The notes under the pieces are model-generated. The model searched no databases. It saw nothing but the letters and a program-made list of their open reading frames with translations, and had not been told where the DNA came from. The position numbers and the translations under genes are program-made. From NCBI GenBank assembly GCA_964423425.1, contig CAYRES010000006.1, positions 62,001 through 126,000 of the forward strand: DNA of 64,000 nt, in the 5' to 3' direction. This document shows positions 1 through 9,409 of the stretch, one piece after another. The stretch is from CAYRES01 sp964423425. Its GTDB lineage: Bacteria > Actinomycetota > Thermoleophilia > RBG-16-64-13. Numbering within the stretch: the first letter of the stretch is position 1; each line of letters starts with the position of its first letter.

Positions 1-195
1 TCAAGGATCATGGCTACTCCTCGCTCCGCATGGACGCATGCCTATCCGAGTGCCAATGCTACCACCAAAGCTGCCGATGACCCGCACCAGGAGAGTACTC
101 ATCGCAGGTGAAACCGCCGATCCTCAGGCCGAGTTCGTGATGGTGCCGTAGAATGTTCTTATACAATCAATATGGAATGGGGATGAGAGCAGACC
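1..195. other. Left edge, no supported gene
   Basis: All frames here are short. A 33-codon - strand frame ending at base 1 has no ribosome site and no recognisable product, and the open + strand frames at the edge are too short to judge. A weak -10-like box (TATACA near 157) precedes the first gene, but I see no convincing -35. Confidence 0.4.
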
Positions 196-942
196 ATGGC
201 AGCGCCGGACACGAACAGGACACACGGGGCGGCAAAGGCCGGTGGTAGACGCACGTCGGCCGGGCGCCGTGTGGTCGTGCTCACCGCCTTCTTCGTGTTC
301 GTGTGGCTGGTGCTCTACCCGGATCCCCGCCCCTTCGTCTCCTCGATCTCCCGCCTGTTCGAACCACCCCTCGATCCGCAGGCCGTGGCCGGCATCGCCG
401 GCACGCTTCCCGACGATGCGGCGGTGGTGGAGGCGTTCAGCCAAGACTATCTGCCCTACAAGACGGCCTGGGAACTCTACGACATGCCTTGGTACTTCCC
501 CACGGTGGCCGAGGTGGTGGAGAAGAGAGGAGGCGACTGCCAAGCCGAGGCACTACTCACGGCGAGCATACTCGAGGCCAAGAGCCTGCCCTACACCCTC
601 CACTACTCATTCAACCACGTGTGGGTGGACTATCCCGGCAAGAACGTCACGCACATGGAAGATCCGGCCTTGTCCTTCGCCTCGAACGAAGGTGAGAGCT
701 GGCTCGCGGCCCTCCCCGACCGCTTCCCCTTGAGAGACATCGTCGTCGCCCGAATCGACTATCATTGGGACCCGATGCCCCTCATCCGCAAACTGCTACT
801 GGCATTCGGGGCTGTAGTCGCACTGCTCGCATCGGAGAGACCGTGGAGGGTCCGGTTCGTTACCGAAACGCGCAACAGGTGGAGTACCCGGCGCAGAGAG
901 CAGCGAAGTGTCCACGCGCCTGAGGCAGGTCCCACCTCGTAG
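196..942 (+). CDS. Membrane-anchored transglutaminase-like protein
   Basis: A 248-residue protein with an N-terminal basic stretch, one membrane segment at about residues 26-42, a globular part, and a second hydrophobic segment at about 198-212 followed by a very basic tail. The middle contains GGDC (Cys115), then SFNHVW (His141) and an Asp a few residues on. This Cys-His-Asp order is that of transglutaminase-like cysteine proteases or amidases. The topology suggests that the catalytic part sits outside the membrane between two anchors. Substrate unknown. The start is an ATG preceded by a weak GGGATGAGAG stretch. The gene overlaps the next one by 35 bases, so the two are probably co-transcribed. 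The fold call rests on the motif only; the exact acid residue is uncertain. Confidence 0.65.
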   Translation: MAAPDTNRTHGAAKAGGRRTSAGRRVVVLTAFFVFVWLVLYPDPRPFVSSISRLFEPPLDPQAVAGIAGTLPDDAAVVEAFSQDYLPYKTAWELYDMPWYFPTVAEVVEKRGGDCQAEALLTASILEAKSLPYTLHYSFNHVWVDYPGKNVTHMEDPALSFASNEGESWLAALPDRFPLRDIVVARIDYHWDPMPLIRKLLLAFGAVVALLASERPWRVRFVTETRNRWSTRRREQRSVHAPEAGPTS

Positions 943-1909
943 CCAGGGCACCGCTGAAGGAGTCCTCAGCGTGGCCGGCGCGGCGACCATTTGGGGCTCG
1001 GTGGCTCTCTTCGCCCGCTGGTCCGGCGCGGCGCCCTTCGTCACGGTCTTCTGGCGGGTCGCCTTTGCCTCTGCCGCCCTCTGTCTCTACCTCCTCTTTC
1101 GTGGCCAACTCGGCGCCGTTCCCCGGCTGGGCCGCCCCACGCTGCTCCGACTCGCACTTCTCGGTGTGCTTCTGGCCGCAGGCTGGTCGGCGCTGTTCAC
1201 CGCGTTCGCCTGGACGACGGTGGCAACGGCGATCCTCCTCAACTACATAGGACCGGTGTTCGTCGCTCTGTTCACTCCTCTGGCGACCAGGGTGCCCTTC
1301 GACAGGCGCATCATCCTCCCCCTGATGCTCGCGTTGGCCGGGACCGCCCTCATCGTCGGCCCCCAGGCGCTCGAGACAGCCGGCTCCCGCAACCTTTTCG
1401 GTGCACTCCTCGCCCTCCTGGCGGCGGTGATCTACGCCGTGTTTGTACTGGCCACCAAGCGAATGCTCGTCGAGGTACCCCCGGGAGCGGCGGCTTTCGT
1501 ACAACAGACCGCAGCCGCAGTCGTGCTGCTCCCCGCCGTCTTCCTCTTGCCCGGCCCCGTGGGGCCCGCCGGTTGGGGCTCGGTCGCCGTGCTCGGTATC
1601 GTCCACACCGGCCTCCCCATACTCCTGTTCACCGTCGGACTCAGCCTGATACGCGCCGACTACGCAGCCGTACTCAGCTACATCGAACCACTGGCCGCCG
1701 TCATATTCGCCGCCCTCTTCCTCGCGGAGCCGATCAGTTGGTATACGGCCGCCGGAGGAACCACCGTCATCGTGGGCGGCCTGCGAGTAGCCCGGTTGGC
1801 GGCCGTTCCCGGTCCCGCCACGCCGGCCCTGCCCCTCGCGGCAGCCGCCGACCCGCCCCCAGCCTTACCCACCACCGACGAAGCACACACGGAAAGGGAG
1901 ACACCATGA
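908..1909 (+). CDS. EamA/DMT family permease
   Basis: A 333-residue protein with about ten hydrophobic segments arranged as two EamA repeats, the usual form of drug/metabolite transporter superfamily exporters (typical length 290-310). Pattern features include the early GATIWGSVALFARW segment and the second-repeat sequence SLIRADYAAVLSYIEPLAA, close to the family's usual helix before the last pair of segments. The substrate cannot be read from sequence; relatives export amino acids or other metabolites. The GTG start lies inside the end of the upstream gene, and the TGA stop overlaps the ATG of the cyclophilin gene, so three genes appear translationally coupled. The C-terminus after the last membrane segment is a Pro/Ala-rich tail of about 35 residues. 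Confidence 0.85.
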   Translation: MSTRLRQVPPRSQGTAEGVLSVAGAATIWGSVALFARWSGAAPFVTVFWRVAFASAALCLYLLFRGQLGAVPRLGRPTLLRLALLGVLLAAGWSALFTAFAWTTVATAILLNYIGPVFVALFTPLATRVPFDRRIILPLMLALAGTALIVGPQALETAGSRNLFGALLALLAAVIYAVFVLATKRMLVEVPPGAAAFVQQTAAAVVLLPAVFLLPGPVGPAGWGSVAVLGIVHTGLPILLFTVGLSLIRADYAAVLSYIEPLAAVIFAALFLAEPISWYTAAGGTTVIVGGLRVARLAAVPGPATPALPLAAAADPPPALPTTDEAHTERETP

Positions 1910-2451
1910 CAGAGAAGCCCGAAGCCACAGCAGGACATCCCGCACCCGGCAACCTCAAGGCGACCCTTCGCACCTCCAAGGGTGATATCACCATCGAGCT
2001 CTTCGCCGAGGACGCGCCTGACACGGTGGCCAACTTCATCGCCTATGCACGCGAAGGCCACTACCATCAGACCATTTTCCACCGGGTGATACCGGACTTC
2101 ATGATCCAGGGAGGCGGCTTCGATCCGTCGATGGAACAGAAGTCCACCAAGGCCCCCATCGGCAATGAGGCGGCCAACGGCCTGCACAACACGCGGGGCA
2201 CTGTCGCCATGGCCCGCACCTCCGACCCGCACAGCGCCACCAGCCAGTTCTTCATCAACGTGGCGGACAACGGCTTCCTCGACCATAGGGGCAAGACCAC
2301 CTCCGGCTGGGGTTACGCCGTGTTCGGGAAGGTCGTGGAGGGGATGGAGGTGGTCGACGCCATCGTCGGAGTGCCCACCGGCACCGCCGGTCCCCACTCC
2401 GACGTGCCGCTGGAGCCCGTCGTGATCGAGGAGGCGACCATCAACGACTGA
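1906..2451 (+). CDS. ppiB: Cyclophilin-type peptidyl-prolyl isomerase
   Basis: A 181-residue cytoplasmic cyclophilin that catalyses cis-trans isomerisation of prolyl bonds. The family core is complete: FHRVIPDFMIQGG around residues 60-72 carries the catalytic Arg, followed by SQFFIN and GYAVFGKVVEGMEVVD. There is no signal peptide; the 20 leading residues are polar and probably disordered. The ATG overlaps the TGA of the transporter gene (ATGA) and is preceded by GGAAAGGGAG at 1891-1900, which fixes the start. A much longer frame upstream in the same phase is a shadow of the transporter gene. Confidence 0.95.
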   Translation: MTEKPEATAGHPAPGNLKATLRTSKGDITIELFAEDAPDTVANFIAYAREGHYHQTIFHRVIPDFMIQGGGFDPSMEQKSTKAPIGNEAANGLHNTRGTVAMARTSDPHSATSQFFINVADNGFLDHRGKTTSGWGYAVFGKVVEGMEVVDAIVGVPTGTAGPHSDVPLEPVVIEEATIND

Positions 2452-2474
2452 GGCGCCCCACGCTCCTGCAAGGA

Positions 2475-2494
2475 GCCGCCGCGGCCGCGGCGGC
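2475..2494. terminator. 20-bp GC palindrome between convergent genes
   Basis: A perfect 20-base palindrome built from GCCGCC and GGCGGC around GCGGCCGC lies between the cyclophilin stop and the stop of the convergent VWA gene, directly after a smaller hairpin (CTCCT/AGGAG, 2464-2475). It has no T-run on either strand, so a termination role is inferred from position only. Confidence 0.4.
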
Positions 2495-3703
2495 CTACCT
2501 CTTCACCATCAGCTTCTTGACGGCCGCGGTCAATCCGTCGACCGTCAGCTCGTACATGGGGAAGACCTCCCGCACCTTCTCCATGGTGTACTGCCCGTAC
2601 ATGCGTGACCACTCTTTCTCGGGAATGGGGTTCAGCCACACCGCGTGGTCGAAGTGGCGGGCCAGCTTCTTCAACCATTCGATGCCGGGCTCCGCATTCG
2701 TCCGTCCCCACCAGATGATGCCGTCCCGGGCCATGAGCTCCGACGGCGCCATGGCGGCATCACCTACCAGGATGAGTTTGTACTCACCGGAAAGCTCGTG
2801 CAGCACCCGGCTGGTGAGCACGCAGTTGTCGTATGCGCAATAGGTGTCGAGGAAGAGGTGGTCGTAGACGCAGTTGTGGAAGTAGTAGAAGCGCAGATCC
2901 TTGAAGTGGCCGGCCTTGTGCACGGCGCTGAAGAGCTGGCTGCAGACCCGGATGTAGGGGTGCATGGAGCCGCCGACGTCCATGAGTAGTAGCACGCGCA
3001 CGTTGTTTCTGCGGCTCCGGCGGTACTCCAAGGTGAGGATGCCGGCATTATCGGCCGTGGACTCGATGGTGGCCTCCAGGTCGAGCTCATCGGGCAGCGA
3101 GTCGTTCTTGCTGGAGAGCTGCCGGAGACGTCTGAGCGCCATCTCGAACTGCCGCACACCCACGATGGCGTCGGTGCGGTAACTGCGGTAGCGCCGCTCA
3201 CCGGCAACCTTGACCGCCGAGCGATTGCGGCTCTCACCACCCACACGGATACCTCCGGGATGGAACCCGGAGTGCCCGAACGGAGAGGTACCTCCCGTAC
3301 CCACCCAGTAGTTGCCGCCGTGGTGGGCCTCGGTCTGCTCCGACAACCGCTCCTCGAACATGCGTTTCAGCTCGTCGAGATCCATGTCGCCCAGCGCCTC
3401 CATGAGCGCCGCCCTCTCCTCCACGGAGAGACCGGGAAACACAGTTGGATCAGCCAGCCAGTCCCACACCTCGTCGGCGATCTCCACCAGCGTCTCGATA
3501 CCCTCGAAGACCGCCGCGAAGGCCTGATCGTACTGGTCGAAGTACGTCTCGGACTTCACCAGGACGGAGCGCGCCAACAGGTAGAAGCGATCCAGGCTGG
3601 ACAGCGCCAGGCCTTGGGCGAGAGCCTGCATGAGCGCCAACCACTCGGTGAGGGTGACCGGGACACCGTAGCCCCGAAGTACATAGAAGAACTGAGCGAA
3701 CAC
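2495..3703 (-). CDS. CoxE-like VWA domain protein
   Basis: A 402-residue soluble protein with a von Willebrand factor A domain in its C-terminal half. The metal-binding MIDAS start is visible as MDVGGSM, followed by the long SAVHKAGHFKDLRFYYFHN stretch typical of CoxE-like proteins. The N-terminal half is alpha-helical and acidic. Proteins of this family work with a MoxR-type AAA+ ATPase as a chaperone pair that matures or inserts cofactors into partner enzymes. The ATPase gene lies immediately upstream with one base between stop and start. I chose the GTG at 3703 because the longer frame would overlap the ATPase gene by 130 bases with a low-quality N-terminus. The client enzyme is unknown. 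Confidence 0.85.
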   Translation of the reverse strand: MFAQFFYVLRGYGVPVTLTEWLALMQALAQGLALSSLDRFYLLARSVLVKSETYFDQYDQAFAAVFEGIETLVEIADEVWDWLADPTVFPGLSVEERAALMEALGDMDLDELKRMFEERLSEQTEAHHGGNYWVGTGGTSPFGHSGFHPGGIRVGGESRNRSAVKVAGERRYRSYRTDAIVGVRQFEMALRRLRQLSSKNDSLPDELDLEATIESTADNAGILTLEYRRSRRNNVRVLLLMDVGGSMHPYIRVCSQLFSAVHKAGHFKDLRFYYFHNCVYDHLFLDTYCAYDNCVLTSRVLHELSGEYKLILVGDAAMAPSELMARDGIIWWGRTNAEPGIEWLKKLARHFDHAVWLNPIPEKEWSRMYGQYTMEKVREVFPMYELTVDGLTAAVKKLMVKR

Positions 3704-3704
3704 G

Positions 3705-4565
3705 CTATCTGCGGCCGGCGGCCACTCCCTTGCGTCCGCCCAGCGCCCGCAGGCACGCCTCCACGTCGTGGTCCTTCTTGAGGAGTACCCCCAGGAAGGG
3801 CAGCCGCCTGCTGATATCGGCAGGGTCGACTCCACCCACGGCCAAGGCCTGCACCCAATCGATCAGCTCGCTGGTGGAGGGTTTCTTCTGGAGACCCTGA
3901 ACCTCCCGCAGCCAGTAGAAAGCCTCTATGGCCATGTCGAGAAGGCGCTCGTGCATGTCGGGATGGTGCACGAGGACGATGTTCCGCATCATGTCCTCAT
4001 CGGGAAAGTCGATGTAGTGGAAGACGCAGCGGCGCAGGAAGGCGTCGGGCAACTCCTTCTCGGCGTTGGAGGTGATCACCACGATGGGCCGCTCGTTGGC
4101 GCGAATGGTGGCGCCCGTCTCGGGGATGTGGAACTCCATCTGGTCGAGTTCCCAGAGGAGGTCGTTGGGGAATTCCAGGTCGGCCTTGTCGATCTCGTCG
4201 ATGAGGAGGATGACCCGCCCCGGGTAGGTGAAGGCCTCACCCAGTTTGCCCGGCTTGATGTAGTGGCCGATGTCGGAGACGTCGTGGTCGCCGAACTGGC
4301 TGTCGTAGAGGCGCTGGACCGTGTCGTAGACGTAGAGGCCGTCTTGAGCCTTGGTGGTGGACTTGATGTTCCACACCAACAGGTCGAGCCCCAAGCCCCG
4401 GGCGACACTGTGGGCGAGCATGGTCTTGCCGGTTCCAGGCTCACCCTTGATGAGAAGGGGCCTGCCCAGAGTGGCGGCGACGTTCACGGTTTGCATGAGC
4501 TCCGGTGACGCGATGTAGTCATCGGTCCCGGAGTAGGCGGCGAAACTCTTCATCTCACTCGTCAT
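3705..4565 (-). CDS. MoxR-type AAA+ ATPase
   Basis: A 286-residue MoxR-family ATPase. Walker A is GEPGTGKT at about residues 37-44, Walker B is ILLIDEIDKAD, sensor 1 is VVITSNAEKELPDAFLRRC with the arginine finger, and a short helical lid follows. MoxR proteins use ATP to remodel or load metal cofactors into client proteins together with a VWA partner, which is the next gene downstream. The start at MTSEMKSF is chosen because upstream residues are low complexity; another ATG four codons later is also possible. An 80-base gap separates it from the GntR-HAD gene upstream on the same strand. Confidence 0.88.
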   Translation of the reverse strand: MTSEMKSFAAYSGTDDYIASPELMQTVNVAATLGRPLLIKGEPGTGKTMLAHSVARGLGLDLLVWNIKSTTKAQDGLYVYDTVQRLYDSQFGDHDVSDIGHYIKPGKLGEAFTYPGRVILLIDEIDKADLEFPNDLLWELDQMEFHIPETGATIRANERPIVVITSNAEKELPDAFLRRCVFHYIDFPDEDMMRNIVLVHHPDMHERLLDMAIEAFYWLREVQGLQKKPSTSELIDWVQALAVGGVDPADISRRLPFLGVLLKKDHDVEACLRALGGRKGVAAGRR

Positions 4566-4645
4566 GGGAAGGGGACCTTGCGTCGGGAATGTGCTGATAC
4601 AGGATATCAAGAACCCGGTTGCGGACAAGCCGCGTCGGTGAGTCG

Positions 4646-6277
4646 CTACCTGGAGCGGGGAGCGCCCAACTGATCGAGAACCCAACGGTCGAGCGCCTCG
4701 GCCACACCCTCGCGTAGATTGGAGGAGGTGACAGCGTCGGCGGCAGCCTTGGCCGCGGGCGTGGCGTTGCCCATCGCCACACCCACACCGGCCCACTGGA
4801 GAAGCGACACGTCGTTGTCGTGGTCACCGATGGCAAGCACCTGTTCGGCGGCTATGCCCATGGAACGAGCCAGCTGTTGAGCCATGGAGGCCTTGGAAGC
4901 TTCCGCCGCCACGAAGTCGACCAGGCCGGGTACGGTCTCGGTCACGTTGGCGTGGCCGGAGAAGATGCGCGAGAGCGTGACTCTGGCCGTGTCCTGGGCC
5001 TCCAGATCGAGATCGCGGAGGTCCATGAACACCTGATCCACCGGACGAGCCTGAGAGAGAACCTCGTCGATGGTACCCACCTGCTTGGGCGGCGCCACGC
5101 CGTACCGCTCTATATTCTCCAGAATCCTGTCATTGACCCGGTCGGCAAACCACTCGTCCTCTGACTCGAGGTTGACGATGGTGCCGAGCTCACGGCCGAT
5201 GGTCACCATCTCTTCGACCAGCTCGTGCCGCAGGGGCACGCGGCTCAAAGGCACGTTGGCCACGAGGTCCCACAGGAGGGCCCCGTTGCAGGCGATGATG
5301 GGCGTGATGAGCTCGAGCTCCTCGTGGTAGCGGCGGACCGAACGCGGAGGGCGGGCGGAGGCGATCACGAGTTCCGCGCCCGCCTCCCGCACCAGGGTAA
5401 TGGCCTCCTTGGTGTGATCGGAGATGTGACGGGGACCCGCAAGGAGTGTGCCGTCGAGATCCATGATCACCAGCCTGATCGAGGGACCGGATCCGGCAAG
5501 CTGCATGAGCCCCCGGGTCACGTATGACAGGTGGTCGCGCATGGCCTTGCGGGCGGCTTCCTCGTCACCCCGCCGGATGGCCCCCAACACCATGTCGTGT
5601 TGACGCTGTACCGCACCTGCCCCACCCGGCTGTGTGTAGATGACATGCAGGATCGCGGGCATGTGCTCGTGCAGGAGGTCGACGATGTCCTGCGAGAGCT
5701 GCCGCAGAAGCCCGTTGTGGGAAGCCTCGGCTATGCCCCGGTGGAAGGCTATGTCACTCTCGGCAAGACCCGAGTCGTACGGCCGGATCTCGATACCGGA
5801 GAGGCGGCGAAGGTCTTCGAGAGTGGCCCTCCTGGCCGCCAGGCCGGCGGCCTGCACCTCAACGGCGATGCGCAACTCCATCAGGTCGAGCAGGCGTTCC
5901 GCGCCCTTGCCGAGCAACCCGGCAAGCGGCGCACTGATATCGGAACCCGGCATCTCGGTGATGACCGTCCCCTTGGGACCGCGGCCGGCAGAGACGAGTC
6001 CCTGTGCCTTGAGTTCACGCAGAGCTTCCCTCACCGCGGGCCGGCCCACCCCGAAGCGCTCGGCAAGTTCTCGTTCGGACGGCAGTCTGTCACCCGGCTG
6101 GAGGCGGCCGGAACCGATGAGATCGCGCAGTTGGTCGGCCACCTGTTCCGATACCGTGGCCGGCGTCACCCGGTGAATGCCCTGCCCCAGCACCTCCGTA
6201 TGCTCTGAGGCGGGATTCTTCTTGGAATCACGCCCCGGGGAGCGGGTCTCCCTCCCTCTCTCCGAATGTGCTTTCAC
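4646..6277 (-). CDS. GntR/FadR regulator fused to Cof-type HAD phosphatase
   Basis: A single 543-residue frame with two complete modules. Residues ~40-105 form a GntR winged helix-turn-helix (SERELAERFGVGRPAVREAL). Residues ~125-255 form an FCD ligand-binding domain of the FadR subfamily, with the usual helical pattern and metal-ligand candidates in SDIAFHRGIAEASHN. Residues ~272-538 are a Cof-type (class IIB) HAD hydrolase: motif I DLDGTLL, motif II IASAR, a cap starting near IACNGALL, and motif IV GDHDNDVSLLQWAG. Such HADs usually dephosphorylate sugar phosphates or flavin/pyridoxal phosphates. The joint is short (MQLAGSGPSIRL), with no stop between modules. Start GTG at 6277. It lies 9 bases after ychF and is probably co-transcribed with it. 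A frame-merging sequencing error is the main alternative to a true fusion. Confidence 0.8.
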   Translation of the reverse strand: MKAHSERGRETRSPGRDSKKNPASEHTEVLGQGIHRVTPATVSEQVADQLRDLIGSGRLQPGDRLPSERELAERFGVGRPAVREALRELKAQGLVSAGRGPKGTVITEMPGSDISAPLAGLLGKGAERLLDLMELRIAVEVQAAGLAARRATLEDLRRLSGIEIRPYDSGLAESDIAFHRGIAEASHNGLLRQLSQDIVDLLHEHMPAILHVIYTQPGGAGAVQRQHDMVLGAIRRGDEEAARKAMRDHLSYVTRGLMQLAGSGPSIRLVIMDLDGTLLAGPRHISDHTKEAITLVREAGAELVIASARPPRSVRRYHEELELITPIIACNGALLWDLVANVPLSRVPLRHELVEEMVTIGRELGTIVNLESEDEWFADRVNDRILENIERYGVAPPKQVGTIDEVLSQARPVDQVFMDLRDLDLEAQDTARVTLSRIFSGHANVTETVPGLVDFVAAEASKASMAQQLARSMGIAAEQVLAIGDHDNDVSLLQWAGVGVAMGNATPAAKAAADAVTSSNLREGVAEALDRWVLDQLGAPRSR

Positions 6278-6286
6278 GCATCCCCC

Positions 6287-7351
<1,065 letters not shown>

Positions 7352-7427
7352 GAGGAGTACCTCCAGACGTTTGGGCGATGATACGCTCAAGTTGTAGCTG
7401 CTGTCCACACGAGAGCCCCGGCCAAGG

Positions 7428-7436
7428 TGTTACAAT
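7428..7436 (+). promoter_or_regulatory. Extended -10 promoter, leaderless start candidate
   Basis: TGT-TACAAT is an extended -10 box. The ATG of the next gene is six bases after it, so transcription would begin at or next to the start codon. There is no ribosome-binding sequence and no good -35. Confidence 0.5.
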
Positions 7437-7442
7437 CCGACC

Positions 7443-7871
7443 ATGAGTGTGCCCCGCCCAGCACAACCGAAGCCACCGCCGACCTACCTCTTCTCCGGCT
7501 ACGCGCGCCTGCCGCAGGACGTGTCGCACCAAGCGGTACGCGGCCGAGTGGGCGTGGTGGTGGAGGTGGACCAACAGGGCCTCATTGTCGCCGTCTCCTC
7601 CACACTCATGACAGACTTGGCCCGCGACTACTTCGCCCGTCTCCTCCGCGGCCGTTCGGTGCTCGAAGGAAGAGCGGAGACTGAAGCCTTGGTAAGGCAC
7701 CGGTACCGGGGTCACTCGCAAGGCGCCCTCATCTTCGCCCTGCGCCGGGTGTTCGAGATGGTGGATCAATCACCGCTGCGCATGCCGGAGGAACCGGCAT
7801 GCGGTGAGGAAGAAGGGGCCGGGGACGCCGGAGACGGGCCCCACCTCGCTGAGAACCCGCCCGCACCCTAG
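7443..7871 (+). CDS. DUF3870-like protein
   Basis: A 142-residue soluble protein. Its first 100 residues match my memory of DUF3870: YLFSGYARLPQ near the start, a beta-rich GRVGVVVEVDQQGLIVAVSST stretch, then LARDYFARLLRGRSVLEG and a basic helix. Function unknown; members are often found beside acyl-CoA metabolism genes, and here a CaiB-type CoA-transferase follows on the same strand. The last 30 residues are acidic and Pro/Gly-rich, likely disordered. No ribosome site is visible, but an extended -10 box sits immediately upstream, so the message may be leaderless. The family assignment is tentative. Confidence 0.65.
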   Translation: MSVPRPAQPKPPPTYLFSGYARLPQDVSHQAVRGRVGVVVEVDQQGLIVAVSSTLMTDLARDYFARLLRGRSVLEGRAETEALVRHRYRGHSQGALIFALRRVFEMVDQSPLRMPEEPACGEEEGAGDAGDGPHLAENPPAP

Positions 7872-8117
7872 ACACACCCGCGGGCTCCATTCGTCCAATC
7901 CCGCCCCGTCTTGTACTCGCGGGTCCGAGGTGGCATGATAGTGATGCTGCACACTCGGCCCCCAAGAGGCGCTACTTCCTGCCTTCTTGCACCCGGTCGA
8001 TGGCTCCCAGCATGAGGGTTGCCGGCGGTCTCGCGCCGTGGCTCCATGTGACACGCCATCTCCAGCCTCCCGCCCTCAGGCGTATGTATCGGCCCAGACT
8101 TCAAGCGAAGCGAAGGC

Positions 8118-9305
8118 ATGCCCGGAGCTCTTGACGGAATCACAGTGCTCGACCTCTCCCGCGTCGTCGCCGGACCGACCTGCGCAATGATGCTGGGGGA
8201 CCTAGGCGCCGATGTCATCAAGATCGAGCGGCCGGGCGTGGGTGACGACTCCAGAGCGTGGGGTCCGCCCTTTCGTGGCACCGAGTCCGCCTACTACCTG
8301 GGACTGAACCGCAACAAGCGTTCCCTTACGCTCGACCTCAAGTCGGAGAAGGGGTGCGCCATCTTGCGCGATTTGGCAGCCCGCACCGACGTCTTCATCG
8401 AGAACTTCAAGACGGGCACCACCGAACGCCTCGGCATCGCATACCAGGACATCCGCGCGGTGAATCGCGGCATCATCTACTGTTCGGTGAGCGGCTACGG
8501 CCGCACCGGTCCCGAGGCCGATCGCCCCGGCTACGATGTGGTCATCCAGGGTCGGGGCGGCTTCATGAGCGTCACTGGTGAGCGCGAGGGGCCACCCATG
8601 AAGGTCGGCCTTCCCATCATCGACGTACTCGCTGCGCTCAATGCCACGGTGGGCATCCTCACGGCCCTGTACCATCGCACCACCAGTGGCGAGGGGCAGT
8701 TCTTGGACATCTCCCTCCTCGACGCCGAGGTTTCCTCCTTGGTCAATCCGGGAAGCAACTTCCTCGTCGGAGGTATTGCCTCCGGGCGCTGGGGCAACAC
8801 CAATCCCAACGTCGTTCCCTACCAAGCCGTGAGAGCCAAGGACAAGTGGTTCATGATCGCGGTGGGCAACAACTCCCAGTTCGCGAGACTGTGCGCGGCC
8901 CTCGACGCCCCCGAGATGGCCTCCGATCCCCGCTTCGCCTCCAACGCCGCCCGAGTCGAGAACCGCGATGCCTTGGTCGATGCCATGTTCAGCCGGCTCA
9001 AGGAGCGTCCGGCGGCCGAGTGGCTCGAGATCTTCAGACGGGAAGACATTCCTTCTGATCCCGTTCAGGACATAAGCGAAGTCTTTGCTGATCCCCAGGT
9101 ATTGGCACGGGACATGCTCGTGGCTTTGATGCATCCAACGCTGGGAGAAGTGAGAACCGCAGGCAGCGCCGTCAAGCTGAGCACCACCCCGGTGAGCTAC
9201 ACCAGGCACCCTCCCCTTCTCGGGGAGCACACAGAGGAGATTCTCTCCGGCCTCGGTTACTCCAATGGTCAGATTTCTGGACTTCGCAAAGAGGGGGTGG
9301 TGTAG
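8118..9305 (+). CDS. Family III CoA-transferase, CaiB/BaiF type
   Basis: A 395-residue class III CoA-transferase that moves CoA between an acyl-CoA and a free acid through an aspartyl-CoA thioester. Conserved parts are complete: ITVLDLSRVVAGPTCAMMLGDLGADVIKIE at the N-terminus (CoA binding), the NKRSLTLDLKSEKG strand, SGYGRTGPEADRPGYD, and KVGLPIIDVLAALNA with the Asp in the catalytic position. The real substrate cannot be told. Followed by an acyl-CoA dehydrogenase and fixCXAB, it resembles the caiB-caiA-fix arrangement of crotonobetaine reduction, but caiC, caiD and caiT are absent. The 246 bases upstream (7872-8117) hold no gene I can support. Confidence 0.9.
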   Translation: MPGALDGITVLDLSRVVAGPTCAMMLGDLGADVIKIERPGVGDDSRAWGPPFRGTESAYYLGLNRNKRSLTLDLKSEKGCAILRDLAARTDVFIENFKTGTTERLGIAYQDIRAVNRGIIYCSVSGYGRTGPEADRPGYDVVIQGRGGFMSVTGEREGPPMKVGLPIIDVLAALNATVGILTALYHRTTSGEGQFLDISLLDAEVSSLVNPGSNFLVGGIASGRWGNTNPNVVPYQAVRAKDKWFMIAVGNNSQFARLCAALDAPEMASDPRFASNAARVENRDALVDAMFSRLKERPAAEWLEIFRREDIPSDPVQDISEVFADPQVLARDMLVALMHPTLGEVRTAGSAVKLSTTPVSYTRHPPLLGEHTEEILSGLGYSNGQISGLRKEGVV

Positions 9306-9409
9306 ACAACCGAAAAAGGATAGGATTGCACGCTAGCTTGGGCGACGCGCTTCTTCGAGAAGGCTGAGGGCCCAAAAGGAAACGTCCGTGTTTTACTAGG
9401 AGGAGCTTA

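Noticed and set aside
1..102. 33-codon - strand frame ending at base 1
   Set aside because: Too short, no ribosome site or promoter; cannot be told from chance.
991..1905. Long + strand frame running into ppiB
   Set aside because: Arg/Pro-rich shadow of the transporter gene; the cyclophilin starts at the ATG at 1906 with its own ribosome site.
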